NCBI GenBank assembly: GCA_016271365.2
Contig: CM057456.1
Span: 168,302,501-168,366,500 of the forward strand
Length of the DNA stretch: 64,000 nt
DNA from: Neoceratodus forsteri
Lineage: Eukaryota; Chordata; Ceratodontiformes; Ceratodontidae
Direction of reading: 5' to 3'
Shown here: positions 11,310 through 22,190 of the stretch, one piece after another
How the letters are laid out: each line of letters opens with the position of its first letter
How positions within the stretch are numbered: the stretch's first letter is position 1
Position numbers and translations under genes: made by a program
Notes under the pieces: model-generated
The model's database searches: none
What the model was told of the DNA's origin: nothing
The model's input: the letters and a program-made list of their open reading frames with translations, nothing else

Positions 11310-12326
11310 CGTTACTGACTCAAGTGTGGTTTTCTGTAAACTTTAACTTGTGGCAAGTTACTGTCATTATCAACTGTTTCCTATTTTTTGAAGATATATA
11401 CATTAACATGTAGCTGTGGGTTGCAGGTGTAGGGCTGGGAGGGAGATCAGAAGGAAGAAGCTGAACAGTAGGAGTGTGCAAATACCTTACTTGCAGGGGC
11501 AAATATTTTGATATTGATTATACAGTATTAATTATCTGGGCCAGAAAAAAAGGTTTCAAAAGCATTATACTCCTCACCAGGTGACCAGAAAGTCCCATAA
11601 CAACCCATCCTCCTGATCTCCTACCCTCTTCCTGAGAAAAACCTGCTGAACCAGAGTTAAAGTAAAAAAAATAATAATAAATTTAAAAAATCCCATTTTT
11701 GTGCAAGGGTATATATTTTCCACAAATAGGCAACAACAGATGACAGTACAGAAAACCACACTCGAGCCAGTAACAAAGCAGGAGCTTATAGGATATCCTT
11801 CAAAGACAAGTCTATAAAAAAGCTACATCTAAGGGAAGGAAAGAACATAAATTAATGGTGAAACGGATTTCCTTGTACAGTATTTCAGATAAAATAAGCC
11901 TGCAATGTAACGATTTTTCCCTCCTGGGAGTATCCCTTTTGGCCAAGTGGTGGTATTCTGTCAGGGATTAGCTGTTCATGTGCCCGCTTTCACTTAAGCT
12001 TGACAGACTGAGCTGAAATAGAGCAGCTAGATCCACTCAGACAGGGATGTGCATGCTGCCTGAAGGACTCTTAAGTCAATGCAGCTGCATTACTACCCAG
12101 TGCGCAAAGCCCAAGTCTGATACACCACTTAGACTGGGGCTTCACAGCGCTTTTCAATGGTCCATTTTTCTCTGCTCCCTGCCAGCAAAAAATCCCTACT
12201 TTAACAAGAGACCCCAATACGCTAAAGCATGTAAAAAAATCAGCAAGGGACACAAGGTATGGACTAATATTTTGTTGCTACCAACGACCATCACTGTTGC
12301 CACTTTTCACTACCAACCTGCTCTTC

Positions 12327-13461
12327 CAGCCATGGGCAATCTGCTAGGAAACAGCCGCACATTTTGGGAGAACCAATGAGAAAGGCCAAATATTGATCTC
12401 AGTGGCCACAAGATTCTCAACAACCTGTTTCAAAATGGCTGCCAAGAATCCCATGGGCTGCCGAGATCAGAGTTAGCTCTTCTGATTGGTTTTGAAGGGC
12501 TTGAAGGAGCTGGATAACCAACTCTATTGGTTGGAGATTGGCTTTCATTGCTGGCACTCTTTTTGTGAGGATTGGGACACTGGAATATCCTCTCATCTGA
12601 AAGAACCTCATCCGAAAATCATCTGCGTCGTTCACTAAGCCTACAGTGAGACTGCTGCGCATGTCGGGACCCGGGATGGCTTAATCCCTCAGAACCCTGT
12701 CGGGTCGTATTGGTCTAAAATCATGAGGAGCAGGAGGGCTGTGGAGCTGTGATCAAAAGAAGTCCTTCATCTGAAAGCTGCATCCCAGTTTGCAAGAAGA
12801 GTGGTTTCTTCTAAGCAACCACTACTGGAACATGCAGGTAAAAAAAAAATCAAATGTTGACAGCGGTTATTTAAAAAAAAAATGTCGAGAGCATCCAGCA
12901 TCTCAAATTTAATTCTGCGTGACAGATGTTATTAATTTTTTTTTTAAAGCCCATTGGATAATCAGGGGAGTTTTCTTTGTCCTTATGGTGGAAGTAGAAG
13001 TTGTCTAGGAAAATATGAGCCCCTACCCATTTTGTTACTGTTGCTGTATCCTGCCCACTCGCTTAAAGGGTTCACTTGCCCCTCTTGTTAGTCTCTGGTG
13101 TGGGTTCTTCATTGTGAAATTGTTTGGGGGTTGTGGCTGAGCATGTCATGTTGCAGTTTATACTGGGATTTAGGCAAGAACATATACTCCAAACCTATTA
13201 CCTCCCCAACCCCAAACCCTGTAATCAGTCAGGAGCTCATTGTAACCCTTCATGTATTTTGGTGAGGGCAACACAAAGGTTGGTAGCAAAGGGTGAGACT
13301 ACCCCCCCTCCCCACACTAACGACTGAATGAGCTTTCTTTTGATGGTAGTACCCAAAATAGTTTTAAAACCCTGTTCCTTAAAGGATGGCTTGGGGCAGG
13401 TGACTGAAGTTTCCTTTTAATTTTATGACTGTGCTCCCCCACCATCACTACCAAAAATGGA
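12327..13461. other. No gene recognised; local CpG/CCAAT-rich patch
   Basis: Mostly featureless, but 12470-12720 has four ATTGG (inverted CCAAT) boxes and a CpG-dense stretch (about 12610-12710) that stands out from the CpG-poor surroundings. No exon follows that I can support. Confidence 0.35.
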
Positions 13462-14265
13462 GCCCAACTTAAAGGGAAACATCCATCACTATATATCCTA
13501 CACCTTTGTATTGGGCAGCCCTCTATTTAGGACTTTTTCTGACAGTTTTTACATGAGTTGTTGCTGCGTACTTTATAGTCTACCATTTATGATCCCCGTC
13601 ACCAGGGTCGCATCCCAGAATCTACAGTGACTAATGTTTTGCAGGCCGCCAGTCCTTCTGCTCTATTTATTTTTCCCCAAATAAATTTAATCCACTGCCT
13701 GGTAGTCTGTCTTCTGGGATTTACCCTGTTTGGGCTGAGAATCACAATCATCATTTAGATGGATGCTGGTTTTTCCCCCTTGTTTTACCTCCCTCCTCCC
13801 CTGGCATGGGTGATACCTGCTTTGCATACACACATCTTTACCTGCAGCAGGAGCTAGCTCCCTGGCACAGTGGCAGGGGTCAATGTGGTAATGGAACCTG
13901 CTGCCAGCCTTCCCCGGTCAAGCAGCAGCTTTCTCAGCCATAGTCTGCCACCGCACAACTTCTAGAGCTTGCTTCAGAGCCCGGGTCATCTGTACTCTGG
14001 TGCAATGTGCTGCGTTGTGCCATTGTGGCATCCCTCCTGCTGCCCTATTGAGACCAAAGTTTGACACTCTGTAGGAAATTCTGGGATACACTTCTGGTAG
14101 CTGGAATCAAGGATGTTGGGCAAGAGGGACAGCAGGATCAAATAGATAAAGCATGCAGCAGCAACTAATGTAAAAGATGTCATTTTCCTCAAAAGTGATA
14201 ATTGGAGGCTTCCCCCACACTAAGGTGTGGGATATTAGTGATGGATGTTCCCCTTTAATTGGAGG
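13462..14265. repeat. Inverted-repeat element
   Basis: The left arm from 13462 and the reverse complement of the right arm ending at 14265 share, in order, TTAAAGGG(A/G)AACATCCATCACT, TTTTTACAT(G/T)AGTTG, TGCTGC(G/A)T(A/G)CTTTAT and ATCCCAGAAT(C/T)T. Arms are ~200-250 bp with indels and the loop is ~0.36 kb. The 68-codon minus-strand frame with a hydrophobic start (13986-14192) lies in the right arm and is probably incidental. Confidence 0.7.
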
Positions 14266-15120
14266 GGGGTGGGCTGCATTTCATTACTCTCATAGGCTCT
14301 TGCATGTGGATAGTGGCGGTGTCCTAGGTTGCATGGGTGACTACATGCTACCGGACATCAGCCATACAAGGACGCAGATGTGGGGCACACTTGTGTGGGA
14401 GGGCAGGACCTGAAAAATGGAAATTGAGCCTGTTCCAGCTCCACCAGATAATGGTCACCTGTTCCACCATGCTGCGGTCCCCAGAGTGCACCCCCTTCAT
14501 CCCCATGTCTGCTCTGGAGTTGCATTCAGACTTCTTCCCATTCCCCCAGCAGGGGAAGGGGCTGTTCTGGTAGAGTTAGAGCTGGACCACCTGGTAGCAG
14601 GGTGCACGGGGCATGACCGGAGTGTGGGGGTGTGACTGGCAGACAGCAGTGTTGATGCAAGAATAAAGGAGCGATGGACTGGGGGACAGGGTACTGAGCA
14701 TAAAATAAAATGCCCAGTAGGGCAATCCAGGTTTTGCCAGTTGTTGAGGGAGTGAGGAGGGCTGCCAGCAGTCCTTGTGGAGTGCTTCAAACTCCATGCA
14801 GGCTCGTCCTGCTCTCACAGAGCTTTATTTGTGTGTTCCTATAAATGGCATTATTTCCTATGGAAAATGTATGTTTTCATTTAGAAAAATGCAAGCCTAT
14901 GGCATCAATTTTTCTGTAGACTGATTCTTTTCCCTGTAAAACACAGGAATTCCTGTAGGTTTGGGAACCCTTACTATGTGACCTGGGTCAGAGTAGAATG
15001 AAGGCAGTTTTTCAAAGTATTTCGAGCAAGGAGCTGTGAACCTGGAGATCCATCTAATAATGTAAATGTACTTCCTCTGTCTGGTTGTTTTGATCCTCTT
15101 CAATTATTTTTTTTTTCCTT
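14266..15120. other. No gene recognised
   Basis: Several overlapping open frames of 70-100 codons on both strands, none with a recognisable domain. Confidence 0.4.
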
Positions 15121-15125
15121 TTTAG

Positions 15126-15187
15126 GCATCGCTCAGAATCACATCTAATGAACAGGTCTATGAAGCAGCCTGCATCATGTCAGATAA
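15126..15187 (+). other. Weak candidate exon
   Basis: A strong polypyrimidine tract (15109-15123) runs into AG at 15124-15125. The following 62 nt is open in two frames (one reading ITSNEQVYEAACIMSD) and ends before a GTATTG that could be a poor donor. I do not recognise the peptide, no partner exon is evident, and 62 nt can be open by chance. Confidence 0.18.
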
Positions 15188-15189
15188 GT

Positions 15190-15835
15190 ATTGTTTACCT
15201 GTTTTGCCTTTCCTGTCTTCACCTTTCCCAAAGAACTGCAGACCCTTTGTGACCCTTTTGATGCTTATTTTACATGTCCCTGTCTACTTGGAATCCATAC
15301 CTTAGGCTCACCTAGAATCAGGTAATCAAAACATTTAATCACTGCCTACATTGGATGGGGAATTACCCCCCGGACCCTAGTTGTATTGCTGCTGTTAATG
15401 TCACAACATCCTGCTCATACAGAAGGTAGTTCTTTACAGGTTTGGACAGACATCATGATGTACCTGTTTTCTGCTGCCGCCTTCTGTCATCAGGCCCTTC
15501 TGAACTCTCCTGAGGGCCGACGCATATGGTGGGAGGGGGTGACATGGGCTTTTCCACAATTTATTCCCAGTTACCTACCCTGGGGCAAGCCCTGGTACCC
15601 CACAGCCCTCTTAGACCCACACTACCACATTGCCTTCACCGGGTGGCAGTCGTTTGGTGGAGTGTGCAGGTCTCCCACCCCACCACGGGGAAAGGAGGGC
15701 AGCTATTGGGTGCTCAATCCTTTCCTTCCCCTGCCAACCCCCATCAACCTGCACTCATCACTGAACATGGGTTGCCGATGTGGCAGGAGGGAAGGTGCCA
15801 GTGCCTTAGCCCTCCATGCCATAGCGCCAGCCTAG
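15190..15835. other. No gene recognised
   Basis: GC-richer stretch with two long overlapping plus-strand frames (149 and 150 codons) that have no domain and overlap each other, so are most likely composition effects. Confidence 0.4.
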
Positions 15836-16830
15836 AAACACAGAGTTTGACAGCAGATATGGACTGCTTGGCCCAACCAGTCTGCCCATTTTCCCTAACT
15901 ACTATAACATTGCAGACCCTACTTTATCTCTGGATTCCCCACTCCACCTCCTTACCACTAAGATTCCTTTATGTCTGACCCATGCCTTCTTGAGTCCCAT
16001 TACAGTTTTTGCCCCCACCTCCTCCTCTGCTGGGGGGCACGTCCGGGCATCCATCACTCTTTCTGTGAAGAAGTACTTCCTTACATCTCCTCTGAGCTTA
16101 CCCCCTCCAGCTTCATGGCATGATCCCTTTTTCTTGAGCATCTTTTTCTCTGAAAAAGACTTCCCTCTTGAACCATATTTATACCTGTGAGGTATTTGAA
16201 AAATCCCTATCACATTCCCCTTCTCCCTCCTTTCCGCCAGGGTTTACATATTGAGGTACTTCAGTCTTCCCTCACAGAGCTTTAGACCCTGCACTATTTC
16301 AGTTGCCCTGTTCTGGGCTGCTTCTACTCTATATCCTTCTGAAGATGTCTTCATAACTGGGCACAATACTCTAGGTGAGGTCTCACCAGTGATTTATACA
16401 GTGGTATTATCACCTCCCTTTTTCTGCTGGTGATGCCCCTCCCTATGCACCCTAGCATCCCACTGACTGTACCCACTGCCTTGTCACACTTTATATCCAC
16501 TTTTAGTCTGGGCCCATGCTCACTGCAGCAAAGTGGACGTACATTCTGCGGCAGGATGCCATATTTTCTGATGCAGAACAGCTGCTGATTCTGTGGCTAT
16601 TCTCCATCAGTGGGACATCGCATCACAAGCAGGACTGAGAGATGGCTGAGTAGCAACAGAAAGGTATGTATGTTGATCTATAACAGTCAGCATAGCTGCG
16701 CTGAGTAGTCTGTCTTGTAGGAACCCTGGGACCCCCATATTGCTTGAGTTTGTGGCATCATTTTTGTCTTCACCCAGAAGTGCTATATTCCCCTCCATAT
16801 TCTCATCTTGTGCAAATCCCAAATTTATGT

Positions 16831-17115
16831 AAACTCGGAACAATATTCCTCAGTTTATATAAACTGTAGGACAGTATTTTCCAGTGTATGTAAGCTGCGG
16901 AACAATATTCCTCAGTTTATGTAAACTGCAAACAATTTTCCTTAGTTTATGTAAGCTGTAGAACAATATTCCTCAGTTTATGTGAGCTGTGGAACAATAT
17001 TCCTCAGTTTTTGTAAGCTGCGGAACAGTATTCCTCAGTTTATTTAGGCTGTAGAACAGTATTCTCTGTTAGTGGAAACTGCAGAAAACTATTCTTCATT
17101 GTAAAATGTGGAATA
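16831..17115. repeat. Minisatellite, ~37-bp unit, about 7-8 copies
   Basis: Units of the type CCTCAGTTTATGTAA(A/G)CTG followed by (C/T)(G/A)GAACA(A/G)TATT repeat with point differences. It lies inside a ~0.8-kb insertion that splits the CR1 copy, so it arrived with or grew in that insertion. Units abut directly, without spacers. Confidence 0.85.
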
Positions 17116-17493
17116 ATTGGTGGCAATTGCACAAAAGTTTACTGGTTGTGTGATATACCAAGGATTGCGCAAGTGCAATACCCATTGAATAACATGTATA
17201 CCACTACAGCGTAATGATGCGCGATGCACAGTAGTAAATTCCGCAGTTCACATATTCACATTAAATTCCATGTGAAACTCCACGGCCATGGAATTGTGGA
17301 AAATGCAGGGCCTTGCCTTTAAGTAATTAGATATGGTTACCTCTGGTCTCTTTCCTGTTAGGTGGTCACCAGTACCACTCCCCCATTTTGCACTCCGGCC
17401 CCTGGGTTTCTGCACGTCAAGTGCATGATCTTGCACTTCACAATAAAACTTGGTTACCACACTCTTGACCACTCCTCAAGCTGTCTTAGATCC

Positions 17494-17706
17494 CTATTCA
17501 TTCCCCCTCGGAGTATCTACCCTATTGCAGATCTTAGTGTCATCTGCAAAAAGGCAGACCTTCTCTTCTAGCCTCTTTGCAATGTCACTAATAAAGACAT
17601 TAAAGAGAACTGGTCCCAGTACTGATCCTTGTAGCACCCCATTAGTCACTATCGCTTCCTCTGAGTGAACTCTGTTTACCTCCACCCTCTGTTGCCTATC
17701 CACCAA
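17494..17706 (-). pseudogene. CR1 reverse transcriptase core fragment
   Basis: Part of the LINE ORF2 polymerase that copies LINE RNA at the nicked target. The frame holds the conserved QGS-LGPVLFN motif and the catalytic FADD box, so the active-site residues survive in this 70-codon piece, but the rest of the polymerase is frameshifted. It belongs to the surrounding minus-strand CR1 copy. Confidence 0.85.
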
Positions 17707-17830
17707 ACAATATCTTCCAGTTTACCACCTTTAGATCACTCCTAGGCTGCTCTAGCTTGTTTAATAGTGTCCTCATTAGCTGCAGTGTGAGAGGCTTTAC
17801 TGAAATTTAGGTAGGCCACAAGAGAACTGA

Positions 17831-18239
17831 AACATATAAAGACAGAAGAAGTCATTCGGGTCTTTCTTAAGGCCCTACCTCACAATACTCTTAGACTTGC
17901 CCATATCCCCCCATATCTCACATCCCTCACAATACTCTTAGACTTGCTCATATCCCCACCCCCCGATACCTCCCCTCCAATGTTCATTCTTCCTTTGCTT
18001 ATGCCCATAGGTGGTGACTGTGTACTGGGATATCAGGAAGTACTGGCACCAGTAAAGTACACCACCTAACAGACATTCTGATGTCATGGTGGACTAGCAC
18101 CACTCATTCAGTAGAATGTATATTGAATATAATTTAAATTCTCTGTATGCTTTGCATGATGATGTAATCTCTGCATTATGTAAAAAACACAAATGTAAAA
18201 AAAAAAAGTTATCATTAATGTCCTTGGCTTGAGGTGTGC
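17831..18239. other. No gene; short tandem duplication
   Basis: CTCACAATACTCTTAGACTT occurs twice (about 17880 and 17929) within a C-rich stretch. Nothing else is recognised. Confidence 0.5.
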
Positions 18240-19640
18240 AGAAAAAAAACTTCCGCAGGTGGAATTCAAGCAAAAGTCTGACTTCTGCGGAAGTTCCAGA
18301 TGAGATAACCAAAAAAAGCCCTAGTAGCTAATAGTCCCTCACCCTGCTACCCAGCCGATATGTAATTAAAAAAGCCCTAGTGGCTGGCAATCTCTCCCCC
18401 AACCTGCCCAACAAAAGCCCTGGAGTCTAGCGGTCCCTCATCCCACCTGGTCACCCACCCAACATATCCAGTAGTCAGTGTAAATCCCTCCCTCCAATCC
18501 TTATTTCCTATAAAATATAAACCTTTCTCCCTGGTTGTCTCGTGAATCCCCATCCTCAGTCCCTAGTCCATGAATTAAAACATCATTCTCTAGTGCTCAG
18601 TGCATCCCTGCTCACCTGTTTTTGAACTCCAGTGAGTCCTTCTTTGATCCTCCACTCTCCACCACAGCCAGTCTCTCCACTGAGTTGTCATTGAATGAGC
18701 ACGTGCTACAAGCACATGCTCATTTTATTAACAACTCAGTCGACAGCCCGGCTGTGGTGGCGAGTGGAGGGCTGTGCCAGTAGCCCACTGAGGTTCAGGA
18801 TGGGGAGAGCAGGGTGGTGGGACACTATCTGCTGGTGTGAGAGTGCACTAGATCACCAGGGGAAAAACATTTTAATTCATGGACTGTGGATTGGGGATGG
18901 GGGGTTCACTAAACTACCAGGGGAAAAAAATGTTTATAATACTATATTGGAGAAAGGAATGAGGGGGTTAGACTGGCTACTGAGCTGCAAATCTGGAGAC
19001 CTGGGTTTGGATCCCACAGTCACCTAGATGCATATTGTGTGATCCTGAGCAAGTCACTTAACTTCCTTGTGCTCCCATATCGCATCTGGAAACAAGCTTC
19101 AGCTTAGTGTGCTACTCCTGGCTAAATAATGTTCCCTTTCCTTTTTCCTACTGGACACATCGGGCAGGTGATCAGGTGGGGGGAGGGATAGCTAGACATC
19201 AGGTATCTTTTAATTACTGCTTGGGTGGGTGACCAGGTGGGGGGAGGAACTTCTGGCCAGCAGGGATTTTTAATTGCAGGTTGGGTGGGTGATTGTGTGG
19301 GGGAGAGACCGCTAGCCACCAGGGATTTTTTTATTCAAGGTTAGGTGGGTGATTGGATGGGGGAAGGACTGCTAGCCAGCAGGGATTTTTTTATAAAAGG
19401 TTGGGCAGGTGATCAGGTGGGGGGGACCACTAGCCACCAGGGAATTCAGTCATGGCTGGGAGGGTGGGGGCACTGGACTCCAGGAATAGTGTTTTTCTTT
19501 CCCTTCTGCTAATATCTGAGCAGAACAGTAAAATGGCGCTCAAAACATTCAAAGTTTTCTGATCCACCTCAGGCAGAAGTTTGGAAACTTCCATGAAAGT
19601 TGTCAAATTTTGCAGAAGTTTCACTAAGCATACCTCTATT
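18240..19640. repeat. Large foldback with tandem ~50-60-bp units in both arms
   Basis: The symmetry centre is at about 18712: the ACCACAGCC-side of 18655-18710 pairs with GGCTGTGGTGG at 18750-18760, flanking GAGCACGTGCT/AGCACATGCTC. Outward, TCCATGAATTAAAACAT pairs with ATTTTAATTCATGGA. Further out, the left arm has three ~50-bp units beginning AAAGCCCT(A/G)G (18313-18470), which are inverted versions of five ~60-bp units in the right arm (starts near 19167, 19228, 19288, 19348 and 19408, each GGTGA followed by a GTGGGGG run). A CTTCCGCAG hairpin at 18249-18297 lies at the left end. A SINE interrupts the right arm. No transposase is seen. Confidence 0.7.
18955..19095 (+). mobile_element. tRNA-derived SINE (MIR/CORE-like layout)
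   Basis: An A-box-like TTAGACTGGCTAC (18968-18980) and a B-box GGTTTGGATCC (19004-19014) are spaced like a tRNA promoter. They are followed by TGTGTGATCCTGAGCAAGTC and ACTTAACTTCCTTGTGCTCC, the wording typical of MIR-like SINE bodies. Its position interrupts the foldback arm. Confidence 0.65.
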
Positions 19641-19755
19641 CTCAGCTGATTTTTGAATACCCTAACATCACTTCTCTTGTGAACAAGATACAATGGTATG
19701 CAACTGATATTGTTCTCTAGCATAAACAATAACACATTCCAGGGTGTAGGTTATG

Positions 19756-19910
19756 TGAGCAATAATACCCAACATGGTGGGCAGTATTGTGCTTAACCAG
19801 ATTGCCCAAGGGTGTAATGAGGCCCAACTCTGCAGGCGGAGGGCCTTATAGCCACTGGAGGGTCCAGTATAGCACAATACCACCCACCCTGGAGGGTATT
19901 ATTGTGCTTA
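19756..19910. repeat. Palindromic MITE-like hairpin
   Basis: GAGCAATAATACCC ... GGGCAGTATTGTGCTTA at the left pairs with TAGCACAATACCACCCACCCT ... GGGTATTATTGTGCT at the right. An inner GAGGCCC/GGGCCTT pairing completes a ~155-bp hairpin. No coding capacity. Confidence 0.75.
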
Positions 19911-20106
19911 GAAAATGGGCTATAGGTAAAAGTTATTTAAATATTTAAAACAGTAAGAAAAAATGAATTATAAACAAGTAAAAAGCAATGAAAATCAGTT
20001 CTGATGTAAAGTAGTTCCTGTAGTGTTGCCAGCAGAGGGTGCTGCTGCTAGTTACATTTTTTTTGTGTGTTTTACTTGTGTTGTTTGTTAATGGAAAGCT
20101 CCCCCC

Positions 20107-20108
20107 AC

Positions 20109-20140
<32 letters not shown>
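20107..20140 (+). repeat. (CA)n microsatellite
   Basis: Twelve CA units followed by TATACACACA. Confidence 0.95.
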
Positions 20141-20944
20141 AATTTGGTTCTCCCTTACAGACTACACCCCATCGGGGGGACTCCGAAAATGATGAGATGC
20201 AGTGGCAACACAGAAAGGAGTTCAAACCATGTCCTGCTTTCTTTACTGGAGTCCCCAATCATGCTAAATACTGTTTAGTTTAGTCCCTCTGAGGATAGAA
20301 GTTTTCATGGAGCCAAGAGGAACTCTAATACAGCAAGAGCCAGGAGTGAGAGTCACTTCGGAGAAATATTATTGTGGGAGTGTACGGCAGTCAATGCGGG
20401 CAAACAGCACATGTACATTTCGTTGCTATGGAGATGCTCACAATGCACTGCCATTTTGAAATCTGCACTTCTGACTGCCAATGACTTGGAGCCCATCCGA
20501 TTAATGGCTCCACTTTTCTTTGGTTCATTCTTTTTTTCAATGGGTGGCTTTCAAAAGACAAATTGGGGGGAGAATGGGAATTGACCAATTTCCAACTCAC
20601 TCGTCTAGTCTCTCGCTAAGTGAAAGAAAAAAATGGCAGATAGCTACTTTCAAAGTTCAGGTGGCCCAAACATACAACAAGTAATGGGGCATCACAAATT
20701 GGAATTCGTTTTGTACTGGGGTCTATTGTCAGATAGACCAGGGCTCTGGGAAGGGAACTGGCCAATCAAAAGCCAGGATCTTACATGACAATTTTCTGAA
20801 TTATGATAAATGCATGATTAGAGGCTTAGTGAGACACGAGGCCACAGGCCCATAGAGCTATGTTCAAAACCATAATATCCCAGACTCTGGTGTGTGTTCA
20901 TTATTCCACTTATAAATGGCTTTGTGTCTAATTCTATTTATTAA

Positions 20945-20980
<36 letters not shown>

Positions 20981-21334
20981 CAGTAATGCTGTTTTGTTTA
21001 CAAAATAGTTATTCTGCTAATATGTGTCATTAGGCTGCTCTGTACTATAGTTATTATCTGTGAATTAAATTTAAACAGACTCATTTACCTGTATATTACC
21101 TACTGTGGTTAGATTTTTAGACCCTTTTCTTATTTTTTCTATTGTCCAGTACAGGGATGTTGGAGATCACGTAAGAGAGAGTTAAGAAAGGTAACAGTCC
21201 GAAAGTGGGTGAGTGACGACCACTGCAATTTCAGAGTTGCTGTCATTTAGTTCAAATGGGATTGGAGGTAGAGAACTAAGACACCACAGTTGGGTACACC
21301 ACTATCTAGGTAAGTGCTGTGTGGGCATGGGCAG
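20141..21334. other. No gene recognised
   Basis: It contains an (AT)n run and little else that can be named. Confidence 0.4.
20949..20978 (+). repeat. (AT)n microsatellite
   Basis: Fifteen AT units. Confidence 0.95.
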
Positions 21335-21700
21335 GTGAGATACAATCAAAGTCAATTTGAATGACTTAAAAAAACTGGACTAAACTGAAGAATATTTGAA
21401 TTGAATTTGAAGGCCTTCATTTTAGGTGGAAAAGAAGGGTGTTTTCAGGTACATTTGAATGTCTTGTTCATAACAGTTCTTTACCAGTCTTTCAGCCTTC
21501 TTTTTGAAGGCTAATTTGCATTTTACGTGACTTTTTGGAAGGATGTTTAAAAACAAATGTAAACGTTTATCAATGGATAAAAACTGGTGTTTGAGGTACA
21601 ATTGAAGTCAATTTGAATTACTTCAGAAACATGAAAACAATGGGACCAGTTTTTAAAAAAACTGAAGAATACTTGAATTGAATTTGAAGGCCATCATTTT
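21335..21700 (+). repeat. Direct duplication, ~255-bp spacing
   Basis: A block at 21335-21425 (AAGTCAATTTGAAT ... ACTGAAGAATATTTGAATTG) recurs at 21595-21697 (ACTGAAGAATACTTGAATTG, then AATTTGAAGGCC) with modest divergence. The function is unknown; it could be part of an unidentified transposon. Confidence 0.7.
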
Positions 21701-22190
21701 CTGTGTGGGCAGGTCTGGGGTAGGATGGATACCTCAACTGAGCAAGGCACTCATTCTCCCCTTTGGGCACTAAGATAGTGTGGCAGAAACCTGCAGGCCA
21801 ACACTGAGATTTCAGTTTGTGCATAGTACCTTCTGTATATTCACAGTATTACTGTACTGTATTGTGCTGCATTTAGTGGATTCGGATATACTGAGGCAGA
21901 TGAGCCTGCTATTCACCTATTCTTTATTCATGAAATAGATTGACAGATCTCTTTGACGTTAACTCCCCCTCATTAAAGGGGCAGGGTAGGAGGACCTTTT
22001 TTCCCCTCACATTTTCCAGTTTTTGGTTGTCTCACAATATTCTGCCAGGAGATTTGCAAACCTAATTACGACTCACTGATTATTGTGTATAGTTCGAACT
22101 GTTTATTGTTACTATTAGTGCACTTGTAATAGACCGATTCAGTATTGTAGACTGTTTGCTGCTCAAGGATTATCCTTCTCCCTTTTTCTT
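21701..22190. other. No gene recognised
   Basis: This may include the L1 spacer upstream of the ORF2 that follows, but there is no diagnostic motif. Confidence 0.35.

Larger units (their letters stand above)
7896..12326. repeat. Long inverted repeat (foldback), split by insertions
   Basis: The right arm 11694-12326 is continuous. Its reverse complement matches, in order, 7896-7962, 10304-10822 and 11310-11403 of the left side. Shared blocks include AGAGCAGGTT(A/G)GTAGTGAAAA, CACTGGGTAGTAATGCAGCT, CTCAGTCTGTCAAGCTTAAG and TATAGACTTGTCTTTGAA. The left arm is interrupted by a pogo-like transposon (7963-10303) and by a ~490-bp G-rich segment (10823-11309) of unknown origin. Arm length without insertions is ~0.65 kb and the loop ~0.3 kb. 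No protein of its own is visible. Confidence 0.85.
15836..17830 (-). mobile_element. CR1-type LINE 3' half, minus strand, interrupted
   Basis: Reading the minus strand from 17830: a degenerate YLNFSKA (motif A), then GVLQGSVLGPVLFNVFISDI (motif B) and LFADDTKI (motif C) at 17706-17494, then KCKIMHL near 17430. After an insertion (about 16515-17330) it resumes as MLGCIGRGITSRKREVIIPL and YKSLVRPHLEYCAQ around 16500-16330. It ends with GDVRKYFFTERVMDA at about 16070 and a 3' UTR reaching about 15836. Frameshifts and stops occur throughout. The 5' half is missing, as is usual for LINE insertions. Confidence 0.85.

Noticed and set aside
15386..15978. Two overlapping plus-strand frames of ~150 codons
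   Set aside because: They overlap each other, and the second runs into the 3' UTR of a minus-strand CR1; no domain is seen.
16831..17115. Regular ~37-bp repeats that superficially resemble a CRISPR array
   Set aside because: Units abut without unique spacers, diverge gradually, and sit inside an insertion in a vertebrate CR1; it is a minisatellite.
19430..19735. 101-codon minus-strand frame that looks protein-like (LLQNLTTFMEVSKLLPE)
   Set aside because: Lies across the outer part of a foldback arm and its flank; no known domain, start context or partner exon.
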